Shown: positions 22,001 to 32,894 of the stretch, one piece after another
How positions within the stretch are numbered: position 1 is the first letter of the stretch
Layout: each line of letters opens with the position of its first letter
Assembly (NCBI GenBank): GCA_034509735.1
Contig: JACGWO010000011.1
Coordinates: 27,388,979-27,452,978, forward strand
Reading direction: 5' to 3'
DNA length: 64,000 bases
From: Sesamum alatum
Lineage: Eukaryota; Streptophyta; Magnoliopsida; Lamiales; Pedaliaceae
Translations under genes and position numbers: made by a program
Notes under the pieces: model-generated
Databases searched by the model: none
Told to the model about the DNA's origin: nothing
What the model saw: only the letters and a program-made list of their open reading frames with translations

Positions 22001-22733
22001 TAGTTCAAGAAATGTTTAAAGTCTTCATTCTTAGAAAAAGGCAATGCAACCCCTAGACGTAGGAGACAATGAGTTTCTGTTCAAACGTTTAGCAAGGTAT
22101 TTGTGCGTGTTAATTAGTGTCACCGTGAATAGAATGTAATTGACCGGCGCTTTGTTCTTAAATGTAATGGGCTCAGTGACGATGGAGGAGTGGTGGTGCG
22201 AGTGGTAGCGGGAGTAAAGGAAGTGGTGGTGCAACACTCTATGCAGCCAGTAGTAGATGAACTCAACTGGACCCACATGAAATAAGAATGTCCAAATTAC
22301 CCCGTCGGTCCTCCACCAGGGCAGATGATGAGCTGCATCCATATGTCTGGATACCACGTACAACAAAATCCCACTCAATATAATTTGGTCGTCCCTGCAA
22401 ATTATAGTTTCATACTTGTTTAGATCATATCTGAATTTTCCATAATGTCGTTTCTTTTTTCTTTTTTTATTTTTATTTTTTTTGTTATAAGTTAGAGGTT
22501 AGTTGAGAAAGGGGAGGGAGCATACCAGTTTCTTTCTCTATCGACTTGCTCGAACTCAATGCTCTTATCAACTATCCTGTTATTTTTTTTGGCTGTTCGA
22601 TAGCCAGAAAGCGATAACCGTATTTGGTTATAGACCTTTCTTGATAGCAAGATAGGTAATACGAGGAAGTACAAGAGATTCCTCTCATTTTCATCCTTCA
22701 CCATGTATGAGTATGTTGAATGGACGACCCAGG
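19074..22733 (-). pseudogene. CER1-like copy B, pseudogene
   Basis: Recognisable exons: 2 (about 22733-22526, its first codons and acceptor lost), 3 (22394-22162), 4 (only about 50 bases, 21950-21901), 5 (21150-20774), 6 (20692-20585), 7 (20507-20307), 8 (3' part only, about 19738-19674), 9 (19586-19413), 10 (19253-19074). Exon 1 is absent. The intron 3 donor reads TT instead of GT (22161). Exon 4 lost its 3' 170 bases and donor. Exon 5 has a 1-base deletion (GTGAGATG to GTGGATG, near 20990) and a 2-base gain (near 20880). Exon 8 lost its acceptor and first 15 codons, and its donor GT is gone. No functional enzyme can be made. Exons 9 and 10 remain open, consistent with fairly recent decay. 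Confidence 0.92.
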
Positions 22734-24096
22734 GTCTTACTGAACTTAGACCAACTACAATGCAAGTATAATACAATTGTTATATAATTGGTGTACAGTT
22801 CAAAGAAAATGATTACAATAAAACATTGGTTCCGTGATCGAGTTGGTCCTAAGTAACCTAGATAAGATTTTTGCAAATTGGAGGTGCATGTATGCTAACA
22901 TTTTCATCATATCATTTAATGTAATCGCGTGTAATTAATACATGTCTGATACGTACGTTGCAGCTTTTTATGATACTTGAACATAGCCTAATTTCTTAAC
23001 GTAGCAATCTAATGTAGAATTTTTTAAGACGAATTATTGGATTATTTTGTTGCCACATGTGGAAACTAGATAGCTAAAAGAGAATAATAAGTGTGGTGGT
23101 AGATTTATTTCTCATGCAGCTGCCTCTAGAGGCTTAATACAGCTGCTGTGGTGACTTTTTAAATGGGGCATTAATTAGTTTCACCATTTGTAATTGTAGC
23201 GCTTGCGCAACAGTTTTATGTGCATTTATTTAGATTCAATTTTTTTTTATTATAAATTCTATTCTATTTTATATTTTATTCAATGTATACACGTCATAAT
23301 ATGTATAAAGATTATCAAAACTTTATACGCGTGGGGTGTATATATAAATGAAATAATTTGGTATGATATGATTTGAAATAAAACATTCAATTCAATTTTT
23401 AATCAAGTGTAGATCGTTACTTTTTGTTGGTTAGCTATAACAGGCAATGAAAATTTAGGGTAGGTACCGCCCCTCGCTGCCCTCCCCCCCACCCCACCTC
23501 AAGAAAAAAAAAAATTACAGCTACTTTACCTGAGGTTTTGCACAATTTCGAGTAACTCTTCATTGTTTGGGAATTTAAAAATATCCTCCTCAAATAAAAA
23601 ATAATTATGTAGCCCCTGAAAGGTAAAGTAGAAATTACTATATTACCTTTGTTGATTATATTTAAAAAATATATATATTTGAAAAAATGTAAAGAATATA
23701 AGTGTGAGTAAAGTAAATAGTCCAAAGTACATACTAACCATAAAAATATTTTAGAAAATTCTAAAAATTATATAAAATTATAATTTATAATCCAAAATGG
23801 CATTTTTATCAGTTCACCACAAAATTTTGGATGAAAACTTTACGGAGACTAACGGAATGGGCTCATTTTAGATGAATATTAATATGAGGAGGATATTTAT
23901 AAATTTTTGAACAACGAGATAGTACTCATAATTACGCCTACCTCAGGAGAGGTGGCTATAACTTACCAAAAACATATGTCAATTTTTCATATTGTCACGG
24001 GCATTTAGTTTGCAGTGTTCTCATTAAAATTCACGGTCCTATTTTTATTGTCTAAGCCTTAATATAGTCCTTGTTTGGTTTTATTTTCATTTTCAA
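22734..24096. other. Upstream flank of copy B
   Basis: No gene. 22880-23230 matches the upstream flanks of copies A and C. 23430-23970 matches the AT-rich repeat family near 11.8-12.3 kb. 22740-22870 replaces the missing exon 1 and is unlike the other copies. Confidence 0.55.
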
Positions 24097-24122
24097 CTAG
24101 TTATTAACTCGTGCGTTGCACG
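24097..24122 (-). mobile_element. Helitron 3' terminus (minus strand)
   Basis: On the minus strand a hairpin CGTGC-AAC-GCACG (24122-24110) is followed by AGTTAATAA and CTAG (24100-24097), then host T. This is the hairpin-plus-CTRR end of plant Helitrons. The 5' TC end, expected to the right, was not located, so the element length is unknown. Confidence 0.6.
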
Positions 24123-26607
24123 GACATATAGTTTTCCAATAAAAATTATTTGATATTGAATATTCGTTATTAAAGTTATTTTAATTAATAATAAGATATT
24201 AAACATTAATTGTATTACCTTTTATTGACAATTGAAATTGCTAGAAAATTATTGTGTTAGCTATTATATGAATGTAACAATTGTAAATATACTTTAATTT
24301 TTTTGTAACATTCATATATTGGGGAATGTTTTTTTAGTAATGATACAAAATAAATTAAAAAAATTGAATGATATAAGAAATTTCATTGATATTAAATACA
24401 TTAATATAAAAATAAAAAATCTAACTAATAAATGAATAAAAGTAATAGTGCAGAATCAAAGTTTAAAAATTTGTTAAATACATCAAAATAATACAACTGT
24501 ATCATATAAGTTTGTATAAGTGCATTATCTATAAAAAGTTAAGTTTCAAACAAAGCAATTTAAATATTTATTTAATAAATAATATTACTTATAGTATAAT
24601 TTAAAAAAATACATCACGTTATTATTTTATTTAGAGAAGTGATAACCATAGTGACATAACTTAGTTATACATTATCTAATTACATAGCTCAATCAATGAA
24701 AATTATTTATTAATTATAAAACATAAGTTTTTTAGTAACGCAATTGATAAAATATCATAGTTCATTAAATAAAATCCAAAGACTATTTAGAAACAAAAAG
24801 GATTAACGAAAAAAGAAAAGGGTTATTTTAGTGAGTATACGTCAAACTTCACACTTTTCCAGTGTATTGATCTATTTATGAAGATAATTGAACTCAAAAT
24901 TCACTGGAAATTATATTTGGATTTATAGAGTTAGAGATTCAAAATCATGATAACAAAAATGTTCAACTCGTTTGAACGAAAGTTCATCCATCAACTATTT
25001 ATATTACAACACATATAAAAAATTGCAAAATTATACTAATTATTTTAAAAAGATATCTAATACTTCACAAAATTTCTTACTTCATATTAATTCCAAAATT
25101 GTTTTTGATGGAGATACTTGAACTCAAAATTCACTAAAACTGTATTTGGACTGAAAATTTTAAATTATGTTTCATAGTGATAATTTTAAATTTTTTCAGA
25201 ATATCTCGTATAATCAAATCATAATTACACCAGATCAGATGATTGGATCACAACTCACATCTTTCTCGATTAACACAATAAAGACCAAAAAAGAAAAGAG
25301 TATCATTTAGGACACCGGTGGCCATGTTTACTTCGATTTAAATACAACACAAAATATTACATAAAAGTAATATAAAATTACATGCAAACATTATTATCCG
25401 GTTTAAATAACGATGAGGACTTGATGGTATTCATTTGATCTAATATTTTGTGATTCCCCTTTCAAAAACAAAAACAAAAAACAATGTAGTGTAAAAATCA
25501 TAGCATAAACATAACAAATAGATATTATATTTACAGAATACAAAATATTTGTAAAGAGAATAAATTGTGAAGCTTACTTGGAATTATAGTTGTTTAAATT
25601 CTGGAAATTTGAAGAATAAAAGTGGCATGAACAAAGAGAGGGGATGATTATGTACGTGAGTATAATCTGTTGACTATTATATGATCTTGATATAGTTATA
25701 TTCAATTATATGATTCAGTGCTTTAGCTTAAGAAAATCAAATCCTTTTTAGAAATATGTTGACCACCGTTTGATTAATTGCTTAATGGATTTGTTAAGTC
25801 CAATCAATAAGTTTTAAAATACATCATTTTTATAAAGGCTAATAATTTATAAAATGGAATCATATCAATTGATTTTGACTTATTGAAAGATAAATCAACC
25901 AACTTTTTAGAAGGCTATTTAGATAATTAGATTAATTTTTGAAAGTCAATCTTAGCTTAATTATTGAAAGTCAATGAATCAATCATTGATTGATTATATT
26001 TAGCTAAGGAAAATTAAATGCTTTTTAATTTGCTTAAATTTTAAGGCCAAAAATTCAGTAACGTTGACCACATTTTAATGATTTGTTTAATTGATGCATC
26101 AATGAAATTATATTATATTATTTAATATACATCAAATATATCATATTATTTAAAATACATCAAATTTTTGAATGCTAACAATTTGTGGCATGAAATCATA
26201 AAAAAATCGGATAAAACAATTAGTCAAAGGATGAATAGAAAAAGTATAATTTGAATATTATAGGGTATCTGTTAATTGTTATCGAAACAAAATATATTCA
26301 TATATGTTGCAAAAAACAAATTGACATTGAAATTTAAAAAATTCAATATTTTAGCTAATTATTGTTAAGTAAACAATGAGTCAATATTGAAGAGATAAAA
26401 AATTAAATATAAATTAAATTATCTTAAAACTTGTCTTGAAATATACTCCATAATCATTCATCATTAATACTATATGATTATTGTGAATTAAATATGGAAA
26501 ATAGCCTACATGAAAGAATAGACAAAAAATAACTTGTCCACCTCTTTATCCACCTAGAAAAGAGATGAACCCATAGGATGGTTATCATTTTAAATAATAT
26601 ATTATGA
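24123..26607. other. AT-rich spacer, possibly Helitron interior
   Basis: No coding region. 24880-25260 contains a loose direct repeat ('gaactcaaaattcactg' at about 24890 and 25113). Otherwise nothing recognisable. Confidence 0.4.
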
Positions 26608-26845
26608 TTTTCAATTTACAAGACAGTGAAAACATGGTCATTTAATGAATTCTCCATAAACTAGCGGTTAAAGCACTTTCAATGCCTATGAATAATATCA
26701 TTTTTTGGTTATATTTATTTAATTAAATAAAGAGAAAAATAAAATAAATAACTGATCAAACTGATCAAATAAATTAACTTTAGATATGCATAGATAGAAA
26801 TGTACTGACAAACCAATTAATTAAAGGGATAGTCCTTTTTTCTTC
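26608..26845. repeat. Distal flank block shared with 13876-14130
   Basis: See 13876-14130; the copy here begins 'caagacagtgaaaacatggtc' and ends 'aaagggatagtcctttt'. It lies about 3.9 kb upstream of copy B, against 4.7 kb for copy A. Confidence 0.65.
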
Positions 26846-27310
26846 GGGAAAGGTAAGTTTCAATAAATGATAAAAAAGAAAGTATACAAACTGGAAACTC
26901 CAAGCAATGCGCCACAATGGGTGTAGCTGCTGCAATTTAAGATAATGAATTGGGCAGTACATAGAACTTATATATAATATTAATAAAGCATGAGGTGGTT
27001 TTTAATGTATTTTTGTATTATTTATTATAATAACCTTCCCGACTTTTATATGATAACTACTCACAATTTAAGTATACTAGTAAGTGTGTCACATTCTATA
27101 TATGTTTATAATTTTAAATTATTTATTTTTTATGAAGTTAAAAATTACCTAAAATATATATAAGATAAAATAAGATAATATATATATATTTATACTCAAA
27201 ATATAGAGGAAGGTTGCTACAGTATCATTTTTTGTTCAATGCTTTGGTGTTTTTTTTTTTTTTTTTCCATGTTCACATGAAACAACGATGTTTTAAGCTT
27301 CGTTGCTTTG
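26846..27310. other. AT-rich spacer
   Basis: No gene or clear repeat boundary; a T run lies at 27250-27268. Confidence 0.35.
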
Positions 27311-28281
27311 AAGCCATGTTTTGAAAACCGGACCAGATCGGCCAATTCAATTGGTTCAACTGGGAACCGGCCATGTGCTCGGGCCGGTTCATAACCTCAA
27401 ACCCGATGAGGTCAAAACCAGTGTGAACCGGTCAAGACCCGGCAAAATCGGTCAAAACCGGTGACCCGGTGACTTGGTCAAAATCGGTTTTAACCTCACT
27501 TTAAAAAAAATTAAAAAATAAAGTGATATGTGAATATGTTTTAGACTTAAACTTTTCTATACTTATAGCCTCAAGTACTTAAACTTTGCTTATAGTTTTC
27601 CGACGTGAGACAATAAGCTTGATTTAAACTATTCCTTATTTATAGGCTAAAGTATTAAAATTGGTTTATTCTTTCCCAATATGGGATAATAAGTTCGACA
27701 TAAGTTATTCCTTATTTATAGGCTAAAGTGTTCAAACTTTACTTATTCTTTTTCCATGTGGGATAGTAAACTTGACTTGAGTGTTTTTTTAGACTTAAGT
27801 TATAACTTATTTATAGACTAAAGTGTTCAAACTTTGCTTATTCTTTTTCCATGTGGAATAGTAAAGTTGACTCGAGTTTTTTCTTAAACTTAAGCTATAA
27901 CTTATTTATAGACAAAAGTGTGTAAAACTTTACTTATTATTTTCCCATGTGGGATAATAAACTTGACTTGAGTTTTTTTTTAAACTTAAGTTATTCCTTA
28001 TTTATAGGCTAAAATGTTCAAATTTTACTTATTCTTTTTCAATGTGGGATAATAAACTTGACTTGAGCTTTTCCTTATTTTTCTCATATTTTTCTCATAT
28101 TTTTGTTTAATTAATTGATACATAATGATTAGTATATTATGTGTGTATATATATACATACATATATATATATATTAGAGTTCGGGTTAACCGGTTTTTTC
28201 AATCCGGTCCAACCGGTCGGACCAGTGATCCGATGACCCAGTAACTTGACCGGTTCGATCCCCAATCCGATTTTGAAAACA
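27311..28281. mobile_element. Repeat element with GTTTTGAAAACCGG-type ends
   Basis: The left end 'gttttgaaaaccggaccag' and the right end in reverse ('gttttcaaaatcggattgg') are imperfect terminal inverted repeats. GC-rich arms with multiple 'aaccggt' motifs (27320-27490, 28185-28260) flank an AT-rich core holding a six-unit tandem array. Relatives: 16414-16899 and 46205-46945. No transposase. Confidence 0.6.
27541..28075 (-). repeat. Six tandem units with snRNA USE-like motif plus TATA box
   Basis: On the minus strand each unit has a motif close to the plant snRNA upstream sequence element (consensus RTCCCACATCG), e.g. ATCCCACATTG, then TATAAATAA. Plus-strand positions of the motif: about 27600, 27676, 27753, 27849, 27945, 28040, giving spacings of 76, 77, 96, 96 and 95. 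In the rightmost unit I count 33 bases between motif and TATA, the spacing of Pol II-type plant snRNA promoters. No snRNA sequence follows. Confidence 0.7.
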
Positions 28282-28871
28282 TTGATTTGAAGCGTTGTTG
28301 TTTGATTGTTTGGCCCCCTGTGGTGATTGCCTCGTGCTGAAGTGTCCTTTGATATGACTAGTTGCTGGAATCTTATTCTTGTTTGCTTTCGGTGCAATGA
28401 TGCTCGACTATATCTATATATACACATTAGTTCTGACTTTAATTTGGGTTACCAAAACTGCATAAGTGGTTATGTATAGGGATCAAAATCGTATTTATCC
28501 CCGAAATTGTTCAAGAAAACACATAGATTTGTTGAAGGTATTTATGCATGGGATACAAAGAACACAAGACCGGAGATTGAACTTGTAAGACCTTCTAAAT
28601 GATATAGAATATAACTATAGTAGTCCATTATGATTAATGTGCTTCATGACCATCAAACTGGATATGAAGTTTGCCCAGTGAACAGACATCACTTGGTTAC
28701 AAGAAGTAGAAGAGATTCAGAAGTCGTGGATTCTAAAGCATATAAGATAGATTATAGAAGCATATGATATATTATTAAGGTTTCCAACTTTTGTTTTCGA
28801 ATGCTATCATCGCCTCATTGACAGCCGCAGAATGCCGAAATATGTGAACTCTGTGCTGTGGAGAACGTAAT
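28282..28871. other. 3' flank of copy C
   Basis: From about 28500 it matches the 3' flank of copy B. No gene. Confidence 0.6.
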
Positions 28872-31800
28872 CTAGTTTGGCTTTAATTCAGTGACATTCG
28901 TCAAGGGACGGAATCCATGTGCAAGGCTAGCTTGCCAGATCTTTTCAATATCAAACATCATGTTTCCACACTCGTGTACGTTCCAATCCTCCATAGCATG
29001 CAGAATTCCGGCTATGCGCCATGCACTCATCACTCTTCTTGGCAGCCAATTCTATCGTCAACGAAAAGAAACTTTGGGATTTAGGATGTGTAGAAATTAG
29101 AGAAAGATGAAAACAAGAGTGGTGTTTGCAGGTAAGTTAAAAGAAAAGCATTTGGATGTTGAATAATGAGTTCTTTTAGTGTTTTTGTTGGTGTTCATTT
29201 TAGTGAAAGAAACAAAGTTTTATCCCTGACCTCACAAGAGTCGACGTTTTCAAGATGCTTGGGAGCCAACATTGCTGGTGTGCTGAGGTAGACGCAGTCT
29301 TTGCGCATTTTCTTTGGAGGAAAACGTGAGAACGGAATGAAAATTGTTCCTTTTGATGCCTTTAGCTGTTCGTCTTCACTTAGATCATCTCCCACTAACC
29401 ATGTCTGCAAAAGTAGCAATTTCTATTGACATACTTCCTCTATCAATGAGGGAAAATCACAAGTAAAGAAGAGGGAGAAGAATGCCAACCTTGGGTGCAC
29501 TGTGCTTAGAGAGGACCAAATTGTTTCCTGCCTCGTTGCTAAGCTTTGGTTTAAGTTTCTCATACTCATCCTCGGACGTTGTATGTACCTGTTTCAATTG
29601 TACGTAAAAGGCCAAATCGGCATAGAAAAAGAGTTATGCATAATTGTCCCCAGCCGTTCTATCTCATGATAATTATAATTTCTTCAAACATAGTGGCTAA
29701 GTTGTCCAAGATGTTATAAACTGCTGGCTGTGACGTTAGAATTGCTAACGTACCTGGATTCCGCCTTGGCATAAGGCAAGGGCAATGGAGTTGGCAACCT
29801 TTGATAATTTGCCTCCAAGGAGAACTTGCTTTGTTCCTTTCGGAATGCTGTTTAGCACAACGGCAACTGCTAAGCTACTCCCGTCGACCAACTTCACTTT
29901 GAGCTTAGGGTGCTTTCTCAAGAAAAACTCGCCATTTCCGTTGAGACCCTCATCCTGCATCACATGTATAAAGATTAAGTAACTGATTTCTCTGTTGATG
30001 CAAAATGTCTGAGTGTAGAGCTTTAAGTTGCCTGATTCAACAGCCCCAGGGTCAAGACTTTGACGCCCTTTTTCTCGGCTTCTAGGATACTGTCCTCAAT
30101 CATACTATTTATAGATTGTCTCTGCCATTGCATTTGGTACTGCAAGTGCATCAAACTAATGTTAGAAAACTTAAAACTTGTTGTGTTGCAATAAAGTGAT
30201 AGCAACTATGTGGGGTTCTTTACTTGAATGCTATATTTTGGAATAGCCCATGTCTGCAGTTTTAGGTGTTTGAAGACATTTCTCTCAACAGTAAATGTGC
30301 GTCCATAGATCCAAGTGACCATCATCGACCAAAGTGTGACGGGCCACATTAACCACAAGTACCACTTATGATTTTCAGGTTCAGACGCCAAGTATGCGAA
30401 CCCTAGACGAAGATGATATATAGATTCTGGCGTCGTGAGATGAGTCAGATGCACCACATCAGGTGCTTCCGCCTCTCTGACAAGTGATTTTTCGTATAAT
30501 GAGTCCGAAGATTTGTCCATGGTACCATAGACATAATCGTAGAATGGCATGAAAAGTGAGTAATTGGTCCGGAACTGCGTGTGGTGCAACGAGTGGTACC
30601 TACATCGCAAAAATATTATCAATTAATGTAAATTCTAGCCAGAACCAAGTTTAAATGCATCGAACCAATCACATATCATCTACTGGGGTATGGCCGAACC
30701 TGCTTGAACTAGAACTAGAATCCTCCCAGTCCTTTCTTCTACAGTTTATCATCCATTAATCATAATTCACTCTACAAGTTCAAGCTTACACCTTCTGTTT
30801 TCTACCTAATAAATGCGATGCGACCGTGTCCGAATTAATGAGCCACTGCAATTTTGACCCTTTTCTTGAAGTATTCACAAGCATGCTGCTGGCTATTTTG
30901 AGAAGAGGAAATTAATATGTTCCTTTAATATATACACTCTACATATATAAATACAAGAGGCTTAAATGGATTTTTCGTCCGGTATCTTTTGTCTTTTGAC
31001 GTTATAGTCCTTTATCTTTCTAGGTTAGCAGATAGGTCCAGTAATTTTTTAAGTTTTTACGATTTTGGTCCTTCAATCACCGGAGTTTGCAAACATTACT
31101 GGGAAATTGTTTTAATTTGGGGCTTTTGTTTCCATTGGTCAAATTACTGCCAGCATGGAACCAAATTTTCGTCCTATATCTTTTTAGGTAGCAAATAGGT
31201 CCTGTAACTTATAATTTTTCGCGATTTTGGTCCATTAAATTGACCAATGGGAAAAAAGCCCCAAACTAAAAAAATAATTCCGTCAATATTTCGTATTTCC
31301 CATATTCATGGGATCTTCATAAACATTGAAATAAATTGATTTTTGACGAAACCCTAAAAAAGTGAAATTATATATGTAGAATATAGATGAAGATACTTAC
31401 GAAGGCGTGTAAATGAGGTACTTGAGGGGTGGGAATAAGGAGAAGAGGCGCTTGGGAATGTGCTCAAAGTTGCAGTGCCCCATGTTGTTCATGAAATCAA
31501 TGAAAGTGAGATAAATAGCAATAGAGAGGATGGAAGTATTCCCCATCAAGAGAGTTAAAAACACTGGTAGTGAGAAGATGAGGTAGTATGCTATATGCTC
31601 AGCAAATGGATGAATTACAGCTGCAAACATTGGAGAATAATAGGTTATAAATTAGTCACAAAATATTACTAGTATTAGTTCAATAAATGTACTTGACCGG
31701 CCCTTTGTTCTTACATGTAATGGGCTCAGTGACGATGGAGGAGTGGTGGTGCGAGTGGTAGCGGGAGTAAAGGAAGTGGTGGTGCAACGCTCTATGCAAC

Positions 31801-32793
31801 CAGTAGTAGATGAACTCGACCGGACCAGCATGAAATAAAAATGTCCAGATTACCCCGTCGGTCCTCCACCAGGGTAGATGATGAGCTGCCTCTATATGTC
31901 TGGATCCCAGGTAGAAGAAAAACCCATTCAATATAATTTGGTCGTCCCTGCAAATTATTGTTTAGAACATATATGAATATCCCATACGTTTCTTGGTTAT
32001 AAGTGAGAAAGGAGAGGGAGCATACCAGTTTCTTTCTCTATCGACTTGCTCGAATTCAATGCTCTTATCAACTATCCTGTTATCTCCTTTGGCTGTTCGA
32101 TAGCGAGAAAGCGATATCCATATTTGGTTATGGATCATTCTTGATAGCAAGAGAGGTAATATAAGGAAGTACGAGAGATCCCTCTCGTTTTCATCCTTCA
32201 TCATGTATGAGTATGTCGAATGGACGACCCATGGAGCCAAAACCACGTACTATAACCCAAAATATGAAACAAGGTTATAAACAAGTACACTAGAAAAAAA
32301 AATTACTATTGCCGCATGAATTTAGTCGTGGTAAATAACTATTCTTAATTATGATTAAATAAAAATTGATGTAAAAACTTAACTTATCCACCATAAAAAG
32401 TTAATTTATTAGTAAAAAGTTTGAATGATTTCGACTCTGATCTCCATCATGGATGAGGAAAATGGACACACAACTACATATGCTCATTTTGGAACTTCTA
32501 TAGGTAAGAAATGTAGATTTGAAGAAGATTCATATGCATATATGAAGCATAGAAAGTACAAGAAAAAGGGAATGTTCTTAGGACAATGTCTAATTTCAAT
32601 ATTATTCTGAAAAAGTACAAACAAGTGCATAGGAAAAGCAGGATATGTGTGTTATGATATATTGCAACAATGTATGCAGATAAGGAAGCATGAGATAGAA
32701 CAACAAGAGGAAGAGGAAGACAAGAGTACATACCTTAAAGTTCCCAAGCCATGTCCACGGCCATTCGGTAAGAATCCCTGGTTTCGAAGCCAT
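28872..32793 (-). CDS. CER1-like: CER1-like aldehyde decarbonylase, copy C (intact, 10 exons)
   Basis: Exons: 32793-32734, 32249-32026, 31947-31715, 31620-31401, 30599-30224, 30139-30032, 29954-29754, 29588-29490, 29404-29231, 29051-28872. Every exon has the same length as in copy A, giving 1875 bases and 624 residues with no stop. The start MASKPGILTEWPW, the histidine clusters and the C-terminal domain are all present. The role is as for copy A: ER enzyme of cuticular alkane formation acting with a CER3-type partner. Intron 6 is GC-AG (30031-29955). Intron 1 is 484 bases against 115 in copy A because of inserted DNA, including part of a CACTA MITE. Exons 5 (3' part) to 7 are almost identical to copy A, while exons 8-10 are closer to copy B. 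Whether A and C differ in expression cannot be seen here. Confidence 0.93.
30958..31290. repeat. MITE-like repeat in intron 4 of copy C
   Basis: 'gcttaaatggatttttcgtcc' and 'tttctaggttagcagataggtcc' resemble 10510-10640 ('gcttaaatgcatttttggtcc', 'tttctaggatagcatt'), so this is a dispersed family. The second half (31165-31260) repeats the first part ('aggtagcaaataggtcctgtaact'). Confidence 0.55.
32285..32400. repeat. CACTA-type MITE fragment in intron 1 of copy C
   Basis: 'cactagaaaaaaaaattactattgcc' and 'cttaacttatccaccat' match the left half of the MITE at 45026-45344. Only the left half is recognisable. It is absent from copy A intron 1. Confidence 0.6.
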
Positions 32794-32862
32794 TTCTCTT
32801 CACCAACTGCCCACGTTTCTTCCCTACAACCTCTGCACAATGTCCATACCAGCAATGTTACA

Positions 32863-32870
32863 TTTATATA
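32863..32870 (-). promoter_or_regulatory. Candidate TATA box, CER1-like copy C
   Basis: Minus strand TATATAAA about 70 bases upstream of the ATG, at the place matching TATATATG of copy A. Confidence 0.55.
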
Positions 32871-32894
32871 CACGAAAGAAGTAAAAGGTGTGTC

